This document shows positions 16,216 through 24,294 of a stretch of DNA of 64,000 nucleotides, one piece after another. Below the pieces are notes generated by a model. That model was not told the origin of the DNA and ran no database searches. It saw nothing but the letters and a program-made list of their open reading frames with translations. The number at the start of each line of letters is the position of its first letter. The first letter of the stretch is position 1. The translations under genes and the position numbers were made by a program. The DNA comes from Nocardioidaceae bacterium. GTDB taxonomy: Bacteria > Actinomycetota > Actinomycetes > Propionibacteriales > Nocardioidaceae. Location of the stretch: assembly GCA_025980475.1 (NCBI GenBank), contig JAICXL010000001.1, forward strand, positions 38,726 to 102,725, in the 5' to 3' direction.

Positions 16216-17823
16216 CCGTTGCGGAGCCTGCTGGCGCGGAGCCGGCGATCGGCGGCGCAGCCCGAAGGTGAGCCCGTCGAGCAGGGCGAACCAGGAGGCC
16301 TCCACGACGTTGGCGCCACAGCCGACGGTCACCCACGAGGACTCGCCGTCGGAGGTCTCGATCAGCACCCGGGTGATCGCGTCGGTGCCGTGGCCCTGGT
16401 CGAGGATGCGCACCTTGTAGTCGATCAGCTGGAACTTCCCGACCTCGGGGTAGAGCTGCTCGATGGCCTGCCGCAACGCGTGGTCGAGCGCGTTGACCGG
16501 GCCGTTGCCCTCCCCGGTGACCACCACGCGGGCGCCCCCGGCCATCAGCTTCACGGTCGCCTCGGAGATCGCCTCGTCGCTCGGCCGGGTCTCGGTGATG
16601 ACCCGCCAGGACTCGACGTCGAAGTACGACGGCCTCTGCCCCTCGACCTCCTCGACCAGCAGCAGCTCGAAGGAGGCGTCCGCCGCCTCGAAGGTGTAGC
16701 CGCGCGACTCGAGCTGTTTGACCCTCGCCGTCACCCGGTCGACCAGGGCCCGGTCGTTGTCGGGTCCAGTGAGGTCGAACCCCAGCTCCCTCCCCTTGAG
16801 CTCGATCGAGGCGCGCCCGGCCATGTCCGAGACCAGCAGTCGCATGTCGTTGCCCACCTCGGCGGGGTCGAGGTGCTGGTAGAGGCCCGGGTCGACCTTG
16901 ATCGCGCTGGCGTGCAGGCCGGCCTTGTGGGCGAAGGCGCTGGTGCCGACGTAGGGCTGCCGCGCGGCTGGCGGCACGTTGGTGACCTCCGCGACCGCGT
17001 GCGCGATCCGGGTGGCCTCCCCGAGGAGCCCCTCCGGCAGGACTGGCCGGTGCAGCTTGAGCTGGAGGTTGGCCACCACGTTGACCAGGTCGGCGTTGCC
17101 GGTCCGCTCGCCGTAACCGTTGAGGGTGCCCTGCACGTGCGTGGCGCCGGCCTCCACCGCGGCGAGCGTGTTCGCGACGGCGCACCCGGTGTCGTTGTGG
17201 CAGTGGATCCCGACGCGCACGCCGGTCGTGTCAACGACGTCGCGGACCACGTCCGAGATCCAGCCGGGCAGCATCCCGCCGTTGGTGTCGCACAGCGCCA
17301 CCACGTCGGCCCCGGCCTCTGCGGCGGTGCGGAGCACCTCGAGCGCGTAGGCGCGGTTGGCCCGGTAGCCGTCGAAGAAGTGCTCGGCGTCCAGGAACAC
17401 CCGCAGACCCTCGGCGCACAGGTGACTGACGGTGTCGCGGACCATCGCGAGGTTCTCCTCGAGCGTGGTCCGCAACGCCAGCTCGACGTGCCGGTCGTGC
17501 GACTTGGCCACCAGCGTGACCACGCCGGCGCCGGACTCGCGGAGCGCCGCGACCAGGGGGTCGTCCGCCGCGCTGCTCCCGGCCCGCCTCGTGGAACCGA
17601 ACGCCGCCAGCTGTGCGTGCTCGAGGTGCAGCTCCTCGCGGGCCCGGCGGAAGAACTCGGTGTCCTTGGGGTTGGCGCCGGGCCAGCCGCCCTCGATGTA
17701 GCCGACGCCGAGCCCGTCGAGCTGCCGGGCGATCGCGAGCTTGTCCTGCACGGAGAGGTTCAGCCCCTCCTGCTGGGCACCGTCACGCAGCGTGGTGTCG
17801 TAGACGTGGAACGCGTCGTCCAT
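16213..17823 (-). CDS. cimA: Citramalate synthase (or related LeuA-like synthase)
   Basis: Condenses pyruvate with acetyl-CoA to (R)-citramalate, a threonine-independent entry to isoleucine. The protein is 536 residues: a TIM barrel with VYDTTLRDGAQQEG at the start, HCHNDTGCAVANT, the divalent-metal residues in that box, and GTLNGYGERTGNADLVNVV, then a C-terminal LeuA dimer-regulatory domain with HGTDAITRVLIETSDGE. Length and motifs fit the CimA group better than 2-isopropylmalate synthase. The upstream Ile-rich leader peptide and terminator also point to isoleucine. Feedback by isoleucine at the C-terminal domain is known for the family. Confidence 0.9.
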   Translation of the reverse strand: MDDAFHVYDTTLRDGAQQEGLNLSVQDKLAIARQLDGLGVGYIEGGWPGANPKDTEFFRRAREELHLEHAQLAAFGSTRRAGSSAADDPLVAALRESGAGVVTLVAKSHDRHVELALRTTLEENLAMVRDTVSHLCAEGLRVFLDAEHFFDGYRANRAYALEVLRTAAEAGADVVALCDTNGGMLPGWISDVVRDVVDTTGVRVGIHCHNDTGCAVANTLAAVEAGATHVQGTLNGYGERTGNADLVNVVANLQLKLHRPVLPEGLLGEATRIAHAVAEVTNVPPAARQPYVGTSAFAHKAGLHASAIKVDPGLYQHLDPAEVGNDMRLLVSDMAGRASIELKGRELGFDLTGPDNDRALVDRVTARVKQLESRGYTFEAADASFELLLVEEVEGQRPSYFDVESWRVITETRPSDEAISEATVKLMAGGARVVVTGEGNGPVNALDHALRQAIEQLYPEVGKFQLIDYKVRILDQGHGTDAITRVLIETSDGESSWVTVGCGANVVEASWFALLDGLTFGLRRRSPAPRQQAPQR

Positions 17824-17847
17824 GGCTTCTGTCCTTGCTCGGGCAAC

Positions 17848-17873
17848 AAAAAAACCTCCCGTGGGACGAGAGG
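17848..17873 (-). terminator. Attenuator terminator upstream of cimA
   Basis: On the minus strand CCTCTCGT pairs with ACGGGAGG around a CCC loop, followed by seven T residues, 24 nt before the cimA ATG. A CTCCCG segment at 17883-17888 (minus strand) could pair with the CGGGAG of the 3' arm and act as antiterminator. Confidence 0.8.
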
Positions 17874-17898
17874 TCGGCGCGGCGGGAGTCCCGTCGCG

Positions 17899-17937
17899 CT
17901 AGGCGATGATGATCGTGTGGCTGGTCTGCGGCTGCAC
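17899..17937 (-). CDS. cimA leader peptide with three consecutive Ile codons
   Basis: A 12-codon reading frame starting GTG and ending TAG encodes MQPQTSHTIIIA. The three ATC codons stand directly before the last Ala codon, and a terminator hairpin lies 26 nt downstream, the standard layout of ribosome-mediated attenuation. Low charged Ile-tRNA would stall the ribosome on ATC-ATC-ATC and let the antiterminator form. CAGACT lies 7 nt before the GTG, so the leader may itself be leaderless. Confidence 0.82.
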   Translation of the reverse strand: MQPQTSHTIIIA

Positions 17938-18062
17938 GCCCCGGAGTCTGCCACATGTGGCGAGTCGGGGTCGCGAAGTCCTACGATCCGGCCCGCGCTG
18001 GTCTACGCTTCAGGGCGGGCTCGGGACCACTCGGACAGGCACGCCCCACCGGAGGACCCGCC

Positions 18063-18617
18063 ATGCTGCTGCTCCACCTCGCCCTCTACGTCCACCTGCT
18101 GGCGCTGCTGGTCGCCTTCAGCGCATCGGCCGTCAACCACTACCTCGGCGCCCGCCAGCGGAGCTCGGTCACCGCCGAGGAGGCGCTCGGCCACGCGGCC
18201 GTGATGCACTCGGTCGTCAGGGCCTTCCCGGTCGCCTCGATCCTCCTGCTGGTCAGCGGCTTCTACATGGCCTGGAAGCTCGACTCCCTGTCCGCGGGAT
18301 GGGTGTGGGTCGCGGTTGTGGGCCTGGTGCTCATCGGGGTCGTCGGCGACGGCGTCCTGGGCAAGCACCACAAGGAGCTCGCCCAGGAGCTGGGCCGCAA
18401 CGGCATGACCGCCAAGGCCCGCGAGATGCTGGACAGCCCCGTCGGCCGGGTCACCCCGGTGGTGGTGGACACGCTGGTGCTCGGGGTCGTGTGGGTGATG
18501 GTCAGCGAGCCCTCTACGGCCATCTCGGTGCTGACCCTCGTGGTCGCCATCCTCGTCGGGATCGGCGCACCACTGGCGGTGATCCGCCGGAGCCCGACGG
18601 CCAAGGTCGCCGGCTGA
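18063..18617 (+). CDS. Small integral membrane protein (DUF2269-like)
   Basis: 184 residues with four to five hydrophobic segments: about 1-22, 55-75, 81-100, 133-152 and 156-175. The start LLLHLALYVHLLALLVAFSA and a small cytoplasmic loop with GKHHKELAQELG resemble DUF2269 membrane proteins. No catalytic motif. The ATG at 18063 has a CGGAGGACC ribosome site. Function unknown; it stands alone between cimA (divergent) and the kinase gene (convergent). Confidence 0.72.
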   Translation: MLLLHLALYVHLLALLVAFSASAVNHYLGARQRSSVTAEEALGHAAVMHSVVRAFPVASILLLVSGFYMAWKLDSLSAGWVWVAVVGLVLIGVVGDGVLGKHHKELAQELGRNGMTAKAREMLDSPVGRVTPVVVDTLVLGVVWVMVSEPSTAISVLTLVVAILVGIGAPLAVIRRSPTAKVAG

Positions 18618-18631
18618 GCGGCCCAGCCCGA

Positions 18632-20224
18632 TCAGAGGACCTTCGCGACGTCGTGGACGAAGCCGTGGCTCCACGGCGCGTGCTGCCACGGTGACCACCG
18701 GGGCCCGTCGCCGAGCAACGCGACGACCAGCACCACGGTGGCGATGACCGCGAGGCCGAAGGCCACCACGCCGGCCGAGGACTGGCCGCCGAGGACCCGG
18801 GTGCTGCGCCGGCCCATCTCCCGCACCCGCGCGGAACCGGGCCCCCACCACGTCGCCAGGACGTACGACGCCCCGACCACGAGCGTCCCGCCCACGAGGG
18901 GGACACCCGCGACCTTCTCGATCAGTGCGACGGCCACCGCCACCAGCACCGACCAGGCCACCAGCAGGACCGTGCCGACCAGGCTGATCAGCAGGTAGAG
19001 CGGAAGGCCGATGGTGGAGGCGGGAACGTCGTACCACCGCGACCGGCCGCGCGCCTGCTGGCGGCGGGTGTGTCGCTCGGCGGTGACCGACGAGACCCGC
19101 AGGACTGAGGCGAGGGCCGCGATGACCGCGGCCCCCACGTAGGGCGCGAAGCCGACCACCGCCGCCCCGAGGAGCCCGATGCCGAACAGGGCGAGGCGCT
19201 GCTGGCCCGGCCGCGGCGTGCCGAGGCGTGCCACCGGCAGCTGGCGGGTGGTGGGCTCGTCCCACGGCGCCCAGGCGGGCTCGACCCGGCGTGTGGCCGG
19301 CTCGACCTGCTCGGTCGGCGGCGCGGCGTCGCGGACGTGCGCGAGGGCCAGCGGCATCGTCCACTCGTCGGTGGCGCCACGGGCCGCTGCGGCGCCACCG
19401 GCCAGCTCGGCATGCAGGTCGGCGAGCGCCGGCCGCTCCAGCGGCTCCGGGGCCAGCGCGTCCTGCAGCAGCGGGCGCAGTGAGGCCGGCACCCCGGTCA
19501 GGTCCGACTCGCCGCGCCGGGCCCGGTCCATGATCGCCATCGCCGGCCCCCGGCCGTAGGGCGTGCGTCCGGTCGCGGCGAAGACGACGGTCGCTGCCCA
19601 CGCGTGCACGTCGGCGGCCGGGGTGGCGTCGTCGCCGTACAGGATCTCCGGGGCGAGGTAGCCCGGCGTGCCCAGAAGGAACCCGGTGGCGGTCAGCCGA
19701 GGGTCCTCGGCGAGGCGGGCCAGGCCGAAGTCGATGAGGACCGGGTTGCGGCCCTCCATCAGCACGTTGGAGGGCTTCACGTCGCGGTGCAGCACGCCGA
19801 CGCGGTGCACCGCGAGCAGGGCCTCGGTCAGCCCGGTGGCGAGCACCCGCAGGTCCTCCTCGGGCAGCGGGCCGTGCTCACGGACCTCCTGGTGCAGCGA
19901 GAGGCCGGGGACGTAGCGGGTGGCGACGAACGGGATCGGCCCGAAGGGGTCGGCGTCGACGATCTCGGCGATCCGCGGCGAGGTGATCCGGCGCAGCGAG
20001 CCGACCTCCTGGGCCAGCCGCTCCCGGGCCTCCTGGTCGCCGACGACGTGCGGGCGGAGCACCTTGAGCGCGACCCGCGAGGCGTCGCTGCGGCCGGAGG
20101 CCCCCGTCATCCGCTGGGCCAGGTGCACCACGCCCATGCCGCCCTCGCCGATGACGGTGAGCAGCCGGTAGTCGCCGACCCGCCCCTCCTCGCCCCGATC
20201 GAAGGCACCGTTCGCCGTGCTCAC
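18632..20224 (-). CDS. Membrane-anchored serine/threonine protein kinase
   Basis: Hanks-type kinase of 530 residues. The kinase domain (about 18-270) has the glycine loop GEGGMGVVHLA, Lys54 in VALKVL, catalytic HRDVKPSN (Asp148), DFGLARL, and the activation segment GTPGYLAPE. The C-terminal half carries four or five hydrophobic segments separated by basic loops, with no PASTA or other extracellular sensor domain. This multi-helix tail is unlike PknB. Signal and substrates are unknown. The GTG start has TAGCCT 7 nt upstream. Confidence 0.9.
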   Translation of the reverse strand: MSTANGAFDRGEEGRVGDYRLLTVIGEGGMGVVHLAQRMTGASGRSDASRVALKVLRPHVVGDQEARERLAQEVGSLRRITSPRIAEIVDADPFGPIPFVATRYVPGLSLHQEVREHGPLPEEDLRVLATGLTEALLAVHRVGVLHRDVKPSNVLMEGRNPVLIDFGLARLAEDPRLTATGFLLGTPGYLAPEILYGDDATPAADVHAWAATVVFAATGRTPYGRGPAMAIMDRARRGESDLTGVPASLRPLLQDALAPEPLERPALADLHAELAGGAAAARGATDEWTMPLALAHVRDAAPPTEQVEPATRRVEPAWAPWDEPTTRQLPVARLGTPRPGQQRLALFGIGLLGAAVVGFAPYVGAAVIAALASVLRVSSVTAERHTRRQQARGRSRWYDVPASTIGLPLYLLISLVGTVLLVAWSVLVAVAVALIEKVAGVPLVGGTLVVGASYVLATWWGPGSARVREMGRRSTRVLGGQSSAGVVAFGLAVIATVVLVVALLGDGPRWSPWQHAPWSHGFVHDVAKVL

Positions 20225-20231
20225 CCGACCG

Positions 20232-20237
20232 AGGCTA
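20232..20237 (-). promoter_or_regulatory. -10 element TAGCCT for the kinase gene
   Basis: TAGCCT on the minus strand followed by 7 nt and the GTG start; no ribosome site is present, so a leaderless mRNA is likely. Confidence 0.5.
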
Positions 20238-20260
20238 TCCGGCGACCGGGAACGGGCCGG

Positions 20261-21343
20261 TCACACCACGCGGTGCATCCAGCCGAAGCCGTCCTCGGCC
20301 CGGCCGAGCTGGATGTCGACCAGCTCCCGGCGGATCCGCATCGTCAGCGGGCCACCCTCCTCGCCGGTGGGCGACGGGGCCTCCCCGCCGTCCCAGAGCA
20401 GCCGGCCGACCGGGGTCACCACGGCCGCGGTGCCGCAGGCGAAGACCTCCGTGATCTGCCCGCCGGCGACGCCCTCGCGCCACTCGTCGATGGAGATCTT
20501 TCGCTCCTCGACCTGGTGGCCCATCTTGCCGGCGAGCTCGATGATCGCGCTGCGCGTGATGCCCTCGAGGATGGTGCCCGTCTCCGGGGTGACGATGCGC
20601 CCGTCGGCGAGGACGAAGTACATGTTCATCCCCCCGAGCTCCTCGACGTACCTGCCCTGCTGGGCGTCGAGGAAGACCACCTGGTCGCACCCGTGGCGAG
20701 TGGCCTCCTGCTGGGCGACCAGCGAGCTGGCGTAGTTGCCGCCGGTCTTCGCCGCGCCCATCCCGCCACGCCCGGCCCGGGTGTACTCCTCGGTGAGCCA
20801 CAGCGTCACCGGCTTCACGCCACCCTTGAAGTAGGCGCCGGCCGGGCTGGCGATCACCATGAACGTGACGTGCTGTGAGGGGCGCACGCCGAGGAACGCC
20901 TCGGTGGCGATCATGAACGGGCGCACGTAGAGCGTCTTCTCGCCGTCCGCGTCCGGCACCCACCGCTGGTCGACGGTGACGAGCGCGTCGACGGCCTGCA
21001 CGAAGTCGTCCGGGTCGAGGACGGGGAAGGCGAGCCGCCTGCTCGAGCGCACCATCCGCTGGGCGTTCTCCTCCGGCCGGAAGGTCCAGATCGAGCCATC
21101 GTCGTGCCGGTAGGCCTTCATCCCCTCGAAGGTCTCCTGCGCGTAGTGCAGGACCGCGGTGGCCGGGTCGAGGCTGAGCGGCGCGTACGGCGTGATCCGC
21201 GCCTCGTGCCATCCTGCCTCCGGAGTCCACTCGACGGTGAACATGTGGTCGGTGAAGTGCACGCCGAAACCGGGTTTCGCCAGGATCGCGGCGAGGTCGG
21301 CGTCGCTGCGCGGCTGCTCCGATCGGGTGGTGCGGATCTCCAT
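20261..21343 (-). CDS. ilvE: Branched-chain amino acid aminotransferase
   Basis: PLP enzyme for the last step of Ile, Val and Leu synthesis, 360 residues, normal for the actinobacterial group. Marks are HYAQETFEGMKAYRH, LYVRPFMIATE, the PLP lysine in AAKTGGNYASS, DAQQGRYVEELGGMN and EGITRSAIIELA. The ATG start is preceded by TAGCCT at 7 nt. It lies downstream of leuB on the same strand with a 34-nt gap, but its own -10 suggests separate transcription as well. Confidence 0.95.
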   Translation of the reverse strand: MEIRTTRSEQPRSDADLAAILAKPGFGVHFTDHMFTVEWTPEAGWHEARITPYAPLSLDPATAVLHYAQETFEGMKAYRHDDGSIWTFRPEENAQRMVRSSRRLAFPVLDPDDFVQAVDALVTVDQRWVPDADGEKTLYVRPFMIATEAFLGVRPSQHVTFMVIASPAGAYFKGGVKPVTLWLTEEYTRAGRGGMGAAKTGGNYASSLVAQQEATRHGCDQVVFLDAQQGRYVEELGGMNMYFVLADGRIVTPETGTILEGITRSAIIELAGKMGHQVEERKISIDEWREGVAGGQITEVFACGTAAVVTPVGRLLWDGGEAPSPTGEEGGPLTMRIRRELVDIQLGRAEDGFGWMHRVV

Positions 21344-21350
21344 GGTGTGC

Positions 21351-21356
21351 AGGCTA
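21351..21356 (-). promoter_or_regulatory. -10 element TAGCCT for ilvE
   Basis: TAGCCT on the minus strand, 7 nt before the ilvE ATG, in the short gap to leuB. Confidence 0.5.
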
Positions 21357-21377
21357 TCCCTCGGTGGGCCCGGGCCG

Positions 21378-22508
21378 TCAGGCGAGGCGCGCAGCGACGG
21401 CGTCGCCCACCTCGGCCGTCGCGCGGCTGGCGCCGGGCTCGCGCGCCGCGAGGTCCGCGACGACCGCCTGCTCGACCGCGCGGGCGGCATCGTCGAGCCC
21501 GAGGTGCTCGAGCAGGAGGGCGACCGACAGGATCGCCGCGGTCGGGTCGGCCTTCTGCTGACCGGCGATGTCGGGTGCCGAGCCGTGCACGGGCTCGAAC
21601 ATGCTGGGCGTGGTGCGGTCGGGGTTGACGTTGCCGCTCGCGGCCAGGCCGATCCCACCGGTGACCGCTGCGGCGAGATCGGTGATGATGTCGCCGAAGA
21701 GGTTGTCGGTGACGATCACGTCGAAGCGCGCGGGGTCGTTGACCATGAAGATCGTGGCCGCGTCGATGTGGAGGTAGTCCACGGCGACGTCCGGGAACTC
21801 TCGGCCGATCTCCTGCACCAGCCGGGACCAGACCGCGCCGGCGTGCACGAGCACGTTGGTCTTGTGGACCAGGGTGAGCTTCTGGCGGCGCTTCCGGGCC
21901 CGGCGGAAGGCGTCGCGGACGACGCGCTCGACGCCGAAGGCGGTGGTGAGGCTGACCTCGGTGGCCACCTCCGCCGGGGTACCGGCGCGGAGGGTGCCGC
22001 CGTTGCCGGTGTAGGGACCCTCGGTGCCCTCGCGGACCACGACGAAGTCGACGTCGCCGCGCTCGAGGACACGGTCGGCGAGTGGGGAGAGGGCTCCCGG
22101 GAAGATCCGCGAAGGTCGCAGGTTGACGTAGTGGTCGAGCTCGAAGCGCAGCCGCAGCAGCAAGCCGCGCTCGAGGATGCCCGGCGGCAGGTTCGGGTCG
22201 CCGGGCCTGCCGCCCACGGCTCCGAGCAGGATCGCGTCGTGCTGGCGGATCTCGTCGAGGACCGCGTCGGGCAGCACCTCACCGGTGCGCAGGTAGCGCT
22301 CCGCGCCGAGGTGGTAGCGGGTCGGCTCGAACTTCACCCCCTGCGGCGTTGCCTGCTCGAGGACCTTGAGGGCCTCGGCGATCACCTCGGGGCCGATCCC
22401 GTCACCCGGGACCACGGCGAGCTTCAACGACTGGTCCCCGGGCGACTCTGCTGACGCCTCTGCTGACAACTCTTCCGGCGACTCTCCTGGCGACTCTCCT
22501 GGCGGCAT
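21378..22508 (-). CDS. leuB: 3-isopropylmalate dehydrogenase
   Basis: NAD-dependent oxidative decarboxylase of leucine synthesis. The core starts with [18 protein letters not shown] and contains [61 protein letters not shown] and [15 protein letters not shown]. The protein is 376 residues from the ATG at 22508. The first 27 residues are an unusual Pro/Glu/Ser-rich tail built from repeats such as [11 protein letters not shown], absent from typical LeuB and probably disordered. A shorter start at the core has no good start codon, so the tail is kept. Confidence 0.93.
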   Translation of the reverse strand: MPPGESPGESPEELSAEASAESPGDQSLKLAVVPGDGIGPEVIAEALKVLEQATPQGVKFEPTRYHLGAERYLRTGEVLPDAVLDEIRQHDAILLGAVGGRPGDPNLPPGILERGLLLRLRFELDHYVNLRPSRIFPGALSPLADRVLERGDVDFVVVREGTEGPYTGNGGTLRAGTPAEVATEVSLTTAFGVERVVRDAFRRARKRRQKLTLVHKTNVLVHAGAVWSRLVQEIGREFPDVAVDYLHIDAATIFMVNDPARFDVIVTDNLFGDIITDLAAAVTGGIGLAASGNVNPDRTTPSMFEPVHGSAPDIAGQQKADPTAAILSVALLLEHLGLDDAARAVEQAVVADLAAREPGASRATAEVGDAVAARLA

Positions 22509-22518
22509 GCCCTCGAGG

Positions 22519-22644
22519 CTAGTTGTCGTCGGGGCGCTGGCCGCCGTTGTCTCGCAGGTCAAGCGCGGCCTGGACGGCCTCGTGGCTGTAGCGGCTGTCG
22601 GGGTTGTTCCGAGCCGGGCCCCAGTCGGGGTACATGTCGTACAT
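22519..22644 (-). CDS. Small 41-residue acidic protein
   Basis: Encodes a short protein beginning [10 protein letters not shown] and ending in an acidic, Asn/Asp-rich tail, with a helix-like middle [13 protein letters not shown]. The start has a GAAGGAAG ribosome site. Similar tiny proteins starting MYDMY are, as far as I recall, common in actinobacteria, with no known function. It is 10 nt upstream of leuB on the same strand and so is probably co-transcribed. The frame continues upstream but without support. Confidence 0.68.
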   Translation of the reverse strand: MYDMYPDWGPARNNPDSRYSHEAVQAALDLRDNGGQRPDDN

Positions 22645-23041
22645 CTCTTGACTTCCTTCGGTCGTGGTCGGTGCGGGTCTCCCCTTCCCATTGCTGGGTG
22701 ACCCCTCCGCGGTGGGCGGGCCGGGCGGCACACCTGAGCGGGACGCGGGTAACGCGTCGACCGCAGCTGGGCCGAGTGAAGGAATCGCGGGTGGGATCTT
22801 CGCTGCTCGGTCGCGGAGGGGTTCGTAAGCCGGTGGCGGGGGAACGCCGGAACTCCGCGGCGAGGTGGCCTACTTAACAGGCCCCGCCACGGCGGCAAAT
22901 AAGTACGAAGGTCCTCCGCATGGTGACCACAGGCTACGGGACGAGCAGTGGCGGCCGCAGGGGTTCTCCCCAGTCGTCCCGGATAGCGAGACGACCATCC
23001 AGGGCGCGGACCGCTGGCCGGCGTTTGCGAGACTCGACGAC
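22645..23041. other. 397-nt intergenic region with a candidate structured RNA
   Basis: No gene is supported in this divergent gap. Positions 22701-22710 (ACCCCTCCGC) pair perfectly with 22813-22822 (GCGGAGGGGT), closing a segment of about 100 nt. Inside are GACGCG-GGTAA-CGCGTC (22742-22758) and GGCCGAG at 22770-22776 pairing with CTCGGTC at 22806-22812, with GAAG/CTTC further in. A second pair, TTCGTA at 22822-22827 and TACGAA at 22905-22910, closes another segment holding a GGCC-tacttaaca-GGCC hairpin. Strand and family are unknown. GAGACT at 7 nt before the 23042 ATG may be its -10 element. Confidence 0.5.
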
Positions 23042-23608
23042 ATGAGTGCTCCCCCGGACCTGCCGGAGATCGTCTCCCGCGCCTTCGTGGTCTCCCGCAA
23101 GGCGGGCTACGTCGCCTTCTGCCGCAATGAGACCGGCCGGCTGCTCGCCTCGCTGGCGGCCACCAGGTCGGGCACCCTCGCCGAGTTCGGCACCGGCACC
23201 GGCGTCGGCACCGCCTGGCTGCGCTCGGGCGTCCGCGGGGGCACGCACATCCTCACCGCGGAGCTCGACGCCAGGCTGGCGAATGCCGCGGCCGAGATCT
23301 TCACCGACGACGACCAGGTCGAGGTGGTTGCCGCCGACTGGGCCACGCTGCGCGACAAGGGCCCGTTCTCGCTGCTCTTCCTCGACGCCCACGAGTCCGG
23401 TGGTTCCACCGCCGACGACGTCATCGACCTCGTGGAGACCGGCGGCATCGTCGTGCTCGACGACTTCAAGCCGTGCGAGTCCTGGCCACCGGTGGCCGCG
23501 GGCAGGGTCGACGTGCTGCGCGAGCAGTGGCTGACCGACGAGCGGTTCACCACCGCCGAGGTGATGGTCGCGCCAGACGCCGCCGTGCTCATCGCGACGA
23601 AGCGTTGA
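23042..23608 (+). CDS. SAM-dependent O-methyltransferase-like protein
   Basis: 188 residues, Rossmann-like methyltransferase. Motif I reads [15 protein letters not shown], an acidic ribose-binding position follows in [10 protein letters not shown], and [11 protein letters not shown] then [11 protein letters not shown] resemble the metal-dependent O-methyltransferase (family 3) core. Substrate unknown. The ATG at 23042 was chosen from the family-like start and the -10-like hexamer GAGACT at 7 nt. The 3' end overlaps the convergent membrane gene by 20 nt. Confidence 0.78.
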   Translation: MSAPPDLPEIVSRAFVVSRKAGYVAFCRNETGRLLASLAATRSGTLAEFGTGTGVGTAWLRSGVRGGTHILTAELDARLANAAAEIFTDDDQVEVVAADWATLRDKGPFSLLFLDAHESGGSTADDVIDLVETGGIVVLDDFKPCESWPPVAAGRVDVLREQWLTDERFTTAEVMVAPDAAVLIATKR

Positions 23609-24272
23609 CGCTCCCGTCCCGGCCGGGGAGCTCGACGATGAAGTGCGGCAGGAGCAGCTGGGTCAGCGGGCCGATGGCGATCGCGTAGAGCACGGTGCCG
23701 ACGCCGACCAGCCCGCCGAGCAGCCAGCCGGCGAGCACGACGGTGACCTCGATCGAGGTGCGCACCAGCCGCAGCGACAGCCCGGTGCGCCGGTGCAGCC
23801 CGGTCATCAACCCGTCACGGGGACCGGGGCCGAGCTGGGAGCCGATGTAGAGCGCAGTGGCGACGCCGTTGAGCAGGATCCCGCCGAGCATCAGCGCGAT
23901 CCGGAACGAGAGCTGGTCCGGCACCACCAGGACGTGCAGGACCTGGTCGGTGACCAGACCGATGACCACGGCGTTGGCGACCGTGCCGAACCCGGGCGCC
24001 TGGCGCAGCGGCAGCCACAGCAGCAGCACTGCGAAGGACACCACGATCACCATCTCGCCGATGCTGAGCGGCACGTGCCGGGCGAGCCCGACGTGCAGGA
24101 CGTCCCAGGGCAGCTGGCCGAGGTCGGAGCGGATCATCATCGCCATCGACGTGCCGTAGAGCGCGAGCCCCGCGAAGAGCCGGACCATCCGGCTGCCCAG
24201 CCGGCCGGCACGCAGCTGCCCCAGCGGGCCGAGCGCGGCAAGCTGCCGGGGCGGCGGGGAGACAGTGGTCAC
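23589..24272 (-). CDS. YczE/YitT-like integral membrane protein
   Basis: 227 residues with five to six hydrophobic segments. Conserved stretches are LYGTSMAMMIRSDLGQLPWDVLHVG, GTVANAVVIGLVTD, GSQLGPGPRDGLMTGLHRRTG and SIEVTVVLAGWLLGG, typical of the YczE group of small membrane proteins of unknown transport role. A GTG at 24272 gives a natural N-terminus, starting 22 nt after serA ends; the gene probably sits at the end of the serA transcript. Upstream codons in frame fall inside serA and are not used. Confidence 0.8.
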   Translation of the reverse strand: MTTVSPPPRQLAALGPLGQLRAGRLGSRMVRLFAGLALYGTSMAMMIRSDLGQLPWDVLHVGLARHVPLSIGEMVIVVSFAVLLLWLPLRQAPGFGTVANAVVIGLVTDQVLHVLVVPDQLSFRIALMLGGILLNGVATALYIGSQLGPGPRDGLMTGLHRRTGLSLRLVRTSIEVTVVLAGWLLGGLVGVGTVLYAIAIGPLTQLLLPHFIVELPGRDGSVNASSR

Positions 24273-24294
24273 CGGATGAAACCTACCGCGTGCC

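Noticed and set aside
16201..18204. Plus-strand open frame of 667 codons
   Set aside because: It is antisense to cimA and has the His/Val/Gly/Asp-rich composition typical of the complement of high-GC genes.
22701..22910. Assignment of the structured gap to a c-di-AMP, T-box or cobalamin riboswitch
   Set aside because: Short resemblances (GGGTGGGATC, GGCGGGGGAAC) are present but the required order of conserved blocks is not, and neighbouring genes do not fit.
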